From: Acidobacteriaceae bacterium
GTDB taxonomy: Bacteria > Acidobacteriota > Terriglobia > Terriglobales > Acidobacteriaceae
Direction of reading: 5' to 3'
Length of the DNA: 13,352 bases
Assembly (NCBI GenBank): GCA_031296355.1
Contig: JARLFX010000170.1
Coordinates: 1 to 13,352, forward strand
Shown: piece after piece, positions 6,001-12,105 of the stretch
Layout: each line of letters starts with the position of its first letter
How positions within the stretch are numbered: the first letter of the stretch is position 1
Translations under genes and position numbers: made by a program
Notes under the pieces: generated by a model
Seen by the model: only the letters and a program-made list of their open reading frames with translations
Database searches by the model: none
Told to the model about the DNA's origin: nothing

Positions 6001-6692
6001 TGGATCCACCTGGTAATAAAGTTAGGCGAGCGAACACCGTCCGAGATGATACCCTTCCCTTTCATCTCGATCTCCAAGTTCCCCAGAGCAGCCGATGCCA
6101 CGGTATTGTTCGGACCAATATCGCCAGGACGGATCATGCCGCGTACGATGATGTTCTCGTGCTGGTTATTCAACAGAATGGCGCGCTGCGCCTCGACGAT
6201 AAGATTGCCATTCGGCAACACTGCAATCACCTGCCCCGTCAAACTTGTCGTGAATGTCGTGTTTGACGCAGTTTGCCCTGAACCTTTCAATGCAGTGGAG
6301 GATTGCCCTGCCAGCAAAGGATTTGTCGACGCTGGTGCACTCCCCATGATGCCTGTAATCCCGGAACTGGTAGAGAATGCGCGCGAAGTATTTACCGTGC
6401 CAGACTGAGCCGCCGTTGTTTGTACTGCAATCTGAATGGTGATGGTGTCGTTGAGCTGATGAGCTTTATAGTCCGCTGCAAGATCAGAGAGCATACTGTG
6501 TGGAGTCCAGAGACTGCCCACGACTCGCTCCTCAGCGCCAACGGGAATGCTCTGCCGTAACCGTTCCACATAAGCTGTGCGCAGTTGCTCAGAACTCCTT
6601 GCATGCCCTTTCGATTTGATTACACCGTTGGCTGAAATATCTAACAACATAAGACAGGCTATTGCGAAATAACTCACCGAGACACGTCGCAT
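5982..6692 (-). CDS. flgH: FlgH, flagellar L-ring protein
   Basis: A 236-residue protein forming the outer-membrane L-ring. Family landmarks are GSLW (59-62), the DLAADYKAHQLNDTITIQI segment (70-88), LPNGNLIVEAQR (159-170) and MIRPGDIGPNNTV (186-198). The ATG at 6692 is chosen because GGGAG lies 8-9 nt upstream, it begins one base after the flgA stop, and it gives an N-terminus of MRRVSVSYFAIACLMLL that looks like a signal sequence; a start 10 codons earlier lies inside flgA. FlgH is usually a lipoprotein, but there is no proper lipobox here: the only early cysteine (C13) is preceded by A-I-A and would leave a very short signal. The L-ring may therefore be anchored differently. The end overlaps the chosen flgI start by 19 nt. 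Confidence 0.94.
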   Translation of the reverse strand: MRRVSVSYFAIACLMLLDISANGVIKSKGHARSSEQLRTAYVERLRQSIPVGAEERVVGSLWTPHSMLSDLAADYKAHQLNDTITIQIAVQTTAAQSGTVNTSRAFSTSSGITGIMGSAPASTNPLLAGQSSTALKGSGQTASNTTFTTSLTGQVIAVLPNGNLIVEAQRAILLNNQHENIIVRGMIRPGDIGPNNTVASAALGNLEIEMKGKGIISDGVRSPNFITRWIQWIFNF

Positions 6693-6693
6693 T

Positions 6694-7287
6694 CTAAAGA
6701 CTCCCTTGCAACAGGTCTGCACTGATTATCTGCGCCACGTAGTGCTGTTTTCGGTCCGGCGTAATCACACAGACGGAGCTGCCGGCAGCACCATCGCTCA
6801 AGCTCATGACCATAATTCGAATGTGCAACCTGTCATCGTCCAACATCAGTGTGGCGCGACTTCCTGCATGCATGACTACATTTACTTTCGTAGTAGCAGC
6901 CGCCATCTCCTTCACGCCGGGATGTCTGCCGATTAGCTTCAAGTCGACAGGCCAACTCACGATGACATAGAACGGCACGCACGTACTCGGCTGGCGGCAG
7001 ACCATCCGCAAGGCAGAACGCGGTTCAGCGTCCTTTTTCGCGTCCCCCTCATGAAGGGTAGCAATTGAACTGATTGATAGTGATGGATCAGGGGAAGAAG
7101 AAAATACTTTACCGGGCAGCGTGATGCGTGCTCGCCCTACATGATCTCCGAGCTCATTCAGACTTACTGCAATAGCATTGCCGATCTGCTCTGGCGACAA
7201 CTCGTAGCTCCGCTTTGCAGCAGATTGTGCTGTTATAGTCGTCAATATCACACACAAATTAATTGCTGCGATATATCGTGTACACAT
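6694..7287 (-). CDS. flgA: FlgA, P-ring assembly chaperone
   Basis: A 197-residue periplasmic protein. A signal peptide is visible (hydrophobic core IAAINLCVILTTITA, cleavage probably in the AQSAA region). The C-terminal half (about 134-193) is the SAF-like FlgA domain: VNVVMHAGSRATLMLDD, then RIMVMSLSDGAAGSSVCVIT and a terminal IISADLL, matching the 'V..G..v.l......i...g.al..g..G..i.V......v..g.V' pattern. FlgA helps FlgI polymerise into the P-ring, and flgI is two genes downstream. The N-terminal half is divergent and carries a C97-x5-C103 pair that could form a disulfide in the periplasm. GAGGA 6 nt before the ATG at 7287 sets the start. It lies 15 nt after flgG and 1 nt before flgH. Confidence 0.88.
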   Translation of the reverse strand: MCTRYIAAINLCVILTTITAQSAAKRSYELSPEQIGNAIAVSLNELGDHVGRARITLPGKVFSSSPDPSLSISSIATLHEGDAKKDAEPRSALRMVCRQPSTCVPFYVIVSWPVDLKLIGRHPGVKEMAAATTKVNVVMHAGSRATLMLDDDRLHIRIMVMSLSDGAAGSSVCVITPDRKQHYVAQIISADLLQGSL

Positions 7288-7302
7288 AAGATCCTCGTCT
7301 TA

Positions 7303-8094
7303 CTACTGTGCTAACTGGTTTAGTTGCTGCAACATCTCATCCGCAGCTTTTACCACGCGCGAATTCGACTCGTAAGAGCGCTGCGCCAGAATCATTTGCA
7401 CAAACTGATCCACTACGCTGACGTTGGACTGTTCCAGCATCCCTTGCTGCAGAGATCCCAATCCCTCTGCGCCGCCGGGTGTACCGATAACTGGGTCACC
7501 AGATGCAACCGTTGCCAGGTATACATTATTACCAATGCTATTCAGCCCGCCGGGGTTGACGAAGAGTGCGGTTTGAATAGACCCAACCTGCGACGCCTGC
7601 GTCTGGCCAGACTGTGTGATACTAACTGTCCCATCGCTCCCAATCGTCACACTGATGGCATCAGCAGGAATGGTAATGGCCGGCTGCAGTGGATTACCGT
7701 CAGCCGTCACCACCGCACCGGTGGAGTCGGGATGAAAAGAGCCAGCGCGCGTATAGCCAATCTCGCCGTTGGGCAATAGAATCTGGAAAAACCCTGCTCC
7801 CTGGATAGCAAGATCCAAGGAATTGCCCGTAGTAGCCAATGCACCCTGTGTCTGGATGATTTCTGTTGCGCCCGGACGTGTGCCAAGTCCAATCTGCAGG
7901 CCTGCCGCCATCGTCGTCTGCTGCGTTGCCGCCGATCCTGGCATGATTTCGCTCTGGTATAGCAGATCGGAAAATTGCACTCTTCGCGCCTGAAAGCCAG
8001 ACGTGCTGGAGTTAGCAAGATTGTTGGCAATGTTGTCGAGGTTAAGTTGTTGCGCCGTCATGCCACTGGCTGCCGTATAAAGTGCACGAAACAT
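7303..8094 (-). CDS. flgG: FlgG, distal rod protein
   Basis: A 263-residue rod protein, a typical FlgG length (about 260). The N-terminus MFRALYTAASGMTAQQLNLD followed by NIANNLANSSTSGFQARR (to residue 38) is the flagellar rod/hook signature. The C-terminus VSVVDQFVQMILAQRSYESN and VVKAADEMLQQLNQL is the matching helix. Internal features of FlgG include GAGFFQILLPNGEIGYTRAG (about 104-123). FlgG builds the drive-shaft segment that passes through the P and L rings, whose genes follow directly. AAAGGA about 9 nt before the ATG at 8094 supports the start. It lies 27 nt after flgF. Confidence 0.97.
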   Translation of the reverse strand: MFRALYTAASGMTAQQLNLDNIANNLANSSTSGFQARRVQFSDLLYQSEIMPGSAATQQTTMAAGLQIGLGTRPGATEIIQTQGALATTGNSLDLAIQGAGFFQILLPNGEIGYTRAGSFHPDSTGAVVTADGNPLQPAITIPADAISVTIGSDGTVSITQSGQTQASQVGSIQTALFVNPGGLNSIGNNVYLATVASGDPVIGTPGGAEGLGSLQQGMLEQSNVSVVDQFVQMILAQRSYESNSRVVKAADEMLQQLNQLAQ

Positions 8095-8121
8095 TTATTT
8101 AATCCTTTCCACAATCACGCT

Positions 8122-8859
8122 CTAGCTAACGCGCGGAATATCCTGTGAAGCAGTCTTGTCCATCTCAGAGTTGAATACCGTCAAGACGCGGCGCATTGTT
8201 TCTACTTCTCTTTGCGCTGCGATTAGCTCCACTACGCTGGTCATTGGATTGGTGTTGGAGTTTTCCAGCATCCCCTGGCGCACGCTGGAGCTAGTTGCCA
8301 CTTTGGCAGTTCCGGCTGGCGCAGTTGTGTACATACCTCCGTCATTTTTCAGAGCCGTTGCAGCATCAAACTCAACTACGCTTAGGTGCCCAGCAACTGC
8401 GCCGTCGACGGAGATCGTTCCATTCGCTCCGATAGTGATGGGCATTCCCACCAGCGTGATTGGTCCGTTGTCTCCAAGCACCATATCTCCAGCCGCTGTT
8501 GTGAGTTGGCCATTCGGGGAGATGCGGAAATTCCCAGAGCGAGTGTATTTGACTCCCGCGGAGGTCTGTACAGCGAAGTAGCCTGGCCCTTCTATGGCTA
8601 CATCAAGATCGTTGCCTGTCTTGGAAAAAGTGCCCTGGGTGCCATCCATTCGAGTGCCGCTCAGAATGCCGTAATCATTCACATCCTGGTTCAGTAGGGA
8701 TAAGGAGTCTTGATTCGTAGCAGCAAGCACTGAGCTGAATACATTGTGGTGCGCCCTGAAGCCAGTCGTGCTGGAATTGGCCAGGTTGTTGGCGATGGTA
8801 TCCAGCGCTTCCGCTCGCGAGACCAAACCGGTGCAGGCTGCATAGTACCCACTGTTCAT
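8122..8859 (-). CDS. flgF: FlgF, proximal rod protein
   Basis: A 245-residue rod protein paralogous to the neighbouring FlgG. It starts MNSGYYAACTGLVSRAEALD and continues TIANNLANSSTTGFRAHHNV (residues 21-40), the rod signature in its FlgF form. The centre holds GPGYFAVQTSAGVKYTRSGN, and the C-terminus MTSVVELIAAQREVETMRRV is the conserved helix, although the usual NY motif and A-D-E-M tail are altered. The frame is open upstream to 8937, but the ATG at 8859 gives the canonical start and has GCGAGG 7-8 nt upstream. The 101-nt gap before it (8860-8960) is the largest in the rod block and holds a sigma-54-like site and a short dyad. FlgF rather than FlgG is assigned from order and from the shorter, more divergent sequence. 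Confidence 0.93.
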   Translation of the reverse strand: MNSGYYAACTGLVSRAEALDTIANNLANSSTTGFRAHHNVFSSVLAATNQDSLSLLNQDVNDYGILSGTRMDGTQGTFSKTGNDLDVAIEGPGYFAVQTSAGVKYTRSGNFRISPNGQLTTAAGDMVLGDNGPITLVGMPITIGANGTISVDGAVAGHLSVVEFDAATALKNDGGMYTTAPAGTAKVATSSSVRQGMLENSNTNPMTSVVELIAAQREVETMRRVLTVFNSEMDKTASQDIPRVS

Positions 8860-8875
8860 TGGACAACCTCGCACA

Positions 8876-8899
8876 CATTCCATGCACGTGGAATGCCAA
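8876..8899 (-). promoter_or_regulatory. Possible sigma-54 promoter and dyad before flgF
   Basis: The minus strand carries TTGGCATTCCACGTGCA (8883-8899): GG and GC are separated by exactly 10 nt, and about 10 of the 13 conserved bases of the sigma-54 consensus TTGGCACG-N4-TTGCA agree. Transcription would start near 8872, leaving a leader of only about 13 nt that contains the flgF binding site GCGAGG. A 7-bp inverted repeat (8876-8882 with 8889-8895) overlaps the site. No sigma-54 gene or activator is visible here, so this is tentative. Confidence 0.35.
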
Positions 8900-8960
8900 C
8901 TCTGAATGAGAACGGGATGAGAGAGATCCGCATTCACTTCATCTCAGGTTTTCGGCTCTC

Positions 8961-9845
8961 TCACGGAGTGTCCAACAGATCTGACTGCCTGGTGCCGCCT
9001 GGTTTAAAGAGAATGTCCACTGCCTTAACTGCACTCTTCAGACGCACCCACACGTATTCTTTGCAGCGTACGATCACCACACGATTTGCGTTTATCAGTA
9101 CGCCATAACTGCAAACGATGCGAGCCATATCTGTCGAACTATGCACGTCATCGAACTTTAGTTCCTCCGCAATACTCTGCTTCGCCTGAGCCTGCACTTG
9201 CGCATGATAGTCACTAACACTAATAAAGCATGGCTGCGCTGTGCACCCATTGACTTCTTCCAGGCTGCACAGAACTCCATACTCGATGGCCTGCACGAAG
9301 CCGACCAATAGTTGACTGCTTGCTGCGACATAGTGAACCGGAACCATTGCGAAGGCATGGATCAACGCAAGTGGTACGTAAACCCCAGCCGTCAGCGTGG
9401 GGGCAGGAACCGAAAATATTGGGCGCCCCCACTGCGCAGCACGTACTGCAGTTATCTGTTGCTCGCTCACATAGCCGAGTCGAACCAGGACTTCTCCCAT
9501 CTCATCGCATGTCTTCCGTTGCTCTTCTGTAGCTGTCTTGAACTGTTCATTACTCAGCCAGCCACGCCTCAGTACTTGTAGAGCGATCGGCATACGTGGC
9601 AAGTGATTAGAGCTAGTAGATCCCTGTGCAAGTAACTGTGCAAACTGTTTCTCTGCAGCAGAGACAAAGCAGCGATAACTACAGTACCACTGCTCTCCCA
9701 TCATGACGCCAACACGCCGATTTGCGAGTTGCCGTTCACTCAACCGCTGGCTGCACCCGCCGCTTCCACAAACGACAGTCCTAAACCCGCTTGCCCATGT
9801 GCGCGTCGAAATCGACTGTATCAGCTTCATAGCGCCATCCATCAT
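8961..9845 (-). CDS. Uncharacterised protein with Cys4 zinc-ribbon-like N-terminus and MshEN/T2SSE_N-like domain
   Basis: A 294-residue soluble protein with no standard flagellar name. The N-terminus has two cysteine pairs, C26-x4-C31 and C55-x3-C59 (in WYCSYRCF), spaced like a zinc ribbon. Residues 86-138 contain two 24-residue repeats separated by five residues, each with the hydrophobic/Gly/Gln spacing of the MshEN motif of type II secretion and type IV pilus ATPases (repeat 2: EMGEVLVRLGYVSEQQITAV then RAAQ). MshEN domains bind cyclic di-GMP in some proteins, but here the first-position Arg of both repeats is replaced (P86, E115). Residues about 139-215 (GRPIF..., V..HYV, LLVGFV) resemble the rest of a T2SSE_N domain; no ATPase Walker motifs follow. 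The last 70 residues are unassigned. GGAGG upstream supports the ATG at 9845; M2 (9842) is equally possible. It sits 18 nt after fliN and before flgF, so a motility-related regulatory role is inferred. Confidence 0.8.
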   Translation of the reverse strand: MMDGAMKLIQSISTRTWASGFRTVVCGSGGCSQRLSERQLANRRVGVMMGEQWYCSYRCFVSAAEKQFAQLLAQGSTSSNHLPRMPIALQVLRRGWLSNEQFKTATEEQRKTCDEMGEVLVRLGYVSEQQITAVRAAQWGRPIFSVPAPTLTAGVYVPLALIHAFAMVPVHYVAASSQLLVGFVQAIEYGVLCSLEEVNGCTAQPCFISVSDYHAQVQAQAKQSIAEELKFDDVHSSTDMARIVCSYGVLINANRVVIVRCKEYVWVRLKSAVKAVDILFKPGGTRQSDLLDTP

Positions 9846-9863
9846 CTCTCCCGCCTCCGCTCC

Positions 9864-10262
9864 TCACGCCAACATCTGTTGAGAAAGCGGCTGTGGAACA
9901 TCCGTTACCCGCAATCCATAATTGCCGTCAATCACCACTGCTTCGCCTCGCGCAATAATCTTGCCGTCCAACAACAGTTCGACTGGCTCCTCTACCTGAC
10001 GATCAAGTTCGATAACAGACCCGCTTGTCAAGTCGAGCACCTCGCGCAGTGACAGTATCCGCTGCCCAAACCGCAATGTCACATTCAGTTCCACGCCCAT
10101 CACTAAATTCAGATTGACGGTATCGAGTACAGGGCTCGATGCTTGTGCTATGCCCTCCAGCTCCATTGCCGGATCTGCTGGTTTGCACTCTTCGGAGCGC
10201 TCGTTTGTCGAGTTGTCCGGATCTCTGCCGTCGGTGCCCTCACTGCGATTTTCATCTGGCAT
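9864..10262 (-). CDS. fliN: FliN, flagellar motor switch protein
   Basis: A 132-residue C-ring protein, the usual FliN size (E. coli about 137). The first 45 residues are acidic and polar (SEGTDGRDPDNSTNERSEEC), a typical disordered leader. Residues about 47-125 are the SpoA domain: LDTVNLNLVMGVELNVTLRF, then LSLREVLDLTSGSVIELD and a terminal VVIDGNYGLRVTDV, matching the FliN pattern 'l..v.v.l.velG......i.dll.L..GdvI.Ld......v.v.v.g...a.GevvV...n.gvri..i'. With FliM it forms the cytoplasmic switch ring and sorts export substrates. AAGGAG 5 nt before the ATG at 10262 is strong, and the gene lies 2 nt after fliM. Confidence 0.95.
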   Translation of the reverse strand: MPDENRSEGTDGRDPDNSTNERSEECKPADPAMELEGIAQASSPVLDTVNLNLVMGVELNVTLRFGQRILSLREVLDLTSGSVIELDRQVEEPVELLLDGKIIARGEAVVIDGNYGLRVTDVPQPLSQQMLA

Positions 10263-10264
10263 AA

Positions 10265-11218
10265 TTACTCCTTAACTACAGCGGCTTCGTGGGAGGGAGT
10301 TGTAAGCTGAGCAGCCTTCATCTTGCCGCTTCGTACCGGTATGGCCTCGAATATATCGACTCCTTCTACCGTGAGCCTGCCTGCATTCATAACTGGCGAC
10401 TTTATTCTGAGGATGATCCCGGGCTTCAGTCCCGCAAGGTCTTTCACCAGCGCTCGCATCTGTGGCATATCCGCTGAAACTCTAAACTTGCAGTTCAGCA
10501 ACCGCTCTCGCAAATTAGGAGTAGCAGGAGCTCTCGCATTCGACACTTTCTTAGACTGAGCAGCCTTCAGGTGACGAAGCAAGAAGCCCACGAAGGATGT
10601 CGGTAAAACCAGTTTGAAATCTCCTGTTACGCCGCCAACTTCCATCTGAAAGAGAAGAAGAACAAGCTTTTCATTGGCCGGAAAAACATGTGGAATTGCC
10701 GCAGCCTTAATGCATCGGCCGGGAGTCAGTGTTAGCTCCAGGCTTCGCCACGAACGCTCCGCTTCCTTTATCACCAGGGCAGCTACGCTCTCCATGATTT
10801 GTTCATCAATTTCGGTCAGTTCCCGCGCTTCCGCAGCAACGGTTCCTGTCCCGCCAAGCAGTAGATCAATGATGGGGTAGATCAACATTGCATCCATCTC
10901 CATCAAAAAATTGCTCTCCATCATATTGAGTGCGCACGGCAACACATAACTGCTGGTTGCGACCTCAGCTATATAATCTTGAATCGGTTTTTGTTCCAGC
11001 GACACCAGCTTCAACTGCAGCGACGCACCCAGGTATACTTCCAGCGAATTAGTAACCTGTAACGCGAACTTTTCGTGCAGCGCTGTCAACGTACGCGCAT
11101 TCTCGTTTGAAAGCCGCCCTGCATAGCGAAAGTTACAGGCGCGGATGCTCTGCGGCTTGTTTTGATTTTCACCACTCTCCGCAGCGTTCATCTCTCCAGG
11201 TCTTGTCAATGAATTCAA
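10265..11218 (-). CDS. fliM: FliM, flagellar motor switch protein
   Basis: A 317-residue C-ring protein linking FliG to FliN. Residues about 27-90 match the FliM start of the middle domain (CNFRYAGRLSNENARTLTAL, then HEKFALQVTNSLEVYLGASL), the LLLGGTGT loop (119-126) is the FliG-contacting GGxG motif, and residues about 228-305 are the C-terminal SpoA domain that pairs with FliN. The N-terminal peptide expected in FliM (LSQxEIDxLL, which binds phospho-CheY) is not recognisable; the first 26 residues are polar and unlike it. Start: TTG at 11218 has AGGGAG 6 nt upstream and overlaps the fliA TGA (TTGA). ATG at 11191 (residue 10) has GGAGAG very close by and is a real alternative. Neither start supplies the CheY motif. 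Confidence 0.93.
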   Translation of the reverse strand: MNSLTRPGEMNAAESGENQNKPQSIRACNFRYAGRLSNENARTLTALHEKFALQVTNSLEVYLGASLQLKLVSLEQKPIQDYIAEVATSSYVLPCALNMMESNFLMEMDAMLIYPIIDLLLGGTGTVAAEARELTEIDEQIMESVAALVIKEAERSWRSLELTLTPGRCIKAAAIPHVFPANEKLVLLLFQMEVGGVTGDFKLVLPTSFVGFLLRHLKAAQSKKVSNARAPATPNLRERLLNCKFRVSADMPQMRALVKDLAGLKPGIILRIKSPVMNAGRLTVEGVDIFEAIPVRSGKMKAAQLTTPSHEAAVVKE

Positions 11219-12105
11219 GCGTGACTCCCTGTACTAGTGCTGTCTGCCTGCCACCTCGAGTCGCGACCCGCAGGTTGCATCGTTGACCTGCGGCGCAGAT
11301 GCTGCATGGAAACTCGCAGCTTGTGCAGTGCGCCTGAATGAATCTGCGAAACCCGGGATACGACAACTCCCATCACCTCGGAGATCTCCTTCATCGTCAA
11401 CTCACCGTCATAGTAGAGAGAGAGAATGAGCTGCTCGCGTTCCGATAAGCGAGCTACGGCCTCCTCAAGCTGCACTTTCATTTCGCCCTCAAGGCATAGC
11501 TCAAATGGATTATCGCCGCCTCTACTGGGCGCGGACTCGATCAAGTCATAAGAGGCAGAAGGGTCATTTGAGCTCTCCGCCTGCTGCCCAACCAGGAAGA
11601 GTCCATCCAACTCCCTCATAGTGCCTTGCAGGTCCTCTAATCCCATTTTCAGGTCAGCCGCAATCTCTTCCTGCATGGGCTGGCGTCCCAACGTAGAAGC
11701 CAGCGTCGCAGTGGATGAGGCAATCGCACGCCCTTTTTTCCGTAGCGTGCGTGAGCCCCAGTCCAGTTGGCGCAGGCTATCTAGAATAGCCCCGCGAACG
11801 CGAAACTTTGCAAAAGTGCTAAAGCTTGCATTTTTTGTGCCGTCAAATTTTCGACAAGCTTCCAGCAACCCAATCACCCCAGCATGGACAAGATCTTCCA
11901 TCTCCACATGCTGAGGTAGCCGTTCGCGAATACGTGCCGCGATGTAATGTACCTGCGGCAGTTCGTTCACAATCAGCGCATTGCGCTCATCGAGGTTGCT
12001 ACTATGGATGCGATAGGCTGATTCTGCATTCGTCATAGTGCCCACTTTCTCTTGATGCTGCGGTTCTACTTCCCTGAGTTCCTGCTCCCCATCGCTTTTT
12101 TTCAT
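11215..12105 (-). CDS. fliA: FliA/WhiG-family sigma-28 factor
   Basis: A 296-residue flagellar sigma factor directing RNA polymerase to late promoters such as those at 4404-4430 and 1278-1304. Region 2 spans about 42-118 (YIAARIRERLP, EDLVHAGVIGLLEACRKFD, FSTFAKFRVRGAILDSLRQL), region 3 about 120-165 (LGRQPMQEEIAADLKM), and region 4 about 212-265 with a helix-turn-helix (LTMKEISEVMGVVVSRVSQI then HSGALHKLR). The FliA-specific A-x-x-R-IRG-A-I-x-D-x-L-R pattern is intact as AKFRVRGAILDSLRQ. A polar 30-residue extension precedes region 2 and a basic tail follows region 4, making it longer than the 239-residue E. coli protein. TAGGAG 8 nt before the ATG at 12105 sets the start; it overlaps the flhA stop (ATGA). 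Its antagonist FlgM is encoded 7 kb downstream in the same cluster. Confidence 0.95.
   Translation of the reverse strand: MKKSDGEQELREVEPQHQEKVGTMTNAESAYRIHSSNLDERNALIVNELPQVHYIAARIRERLPQHVEMEDLVHAGVIGLLEACRKFDGTKNASFSTFAKFRVRGAILDSLRQLDWGSRTLRKKGRAIASSTATLASTLGRQPMQEEIAADLKMGLEDLQGTMRELDGLFLVGQQAESSNDPSASYDLIESAPSRGGDNPFELCLEGEMKVQLEEAVARLSEREQLILSLYYDGELTMKEISEVMGVVVSRVSQIHSGALHKLRVSMQHLRRRSTMQPAGRDSRWQADSTSTGSHA

Noticed and set aside
8860..8937. In-frame upstream extension of flgF by 26 codons
   Set aside because: MNSGYYAACTG at 8859 is the canonical rod-protein start and has a binding site; the extension is unrelated to the family.
8918..8963. 8-bp inverted repeat TGAGAGAG / CTCTCTCA around the stop of the 294-residue gene
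   Set aside because: The arms are 30 nt apart, low in complexity and without a U-tract; too weak to call a terminator.
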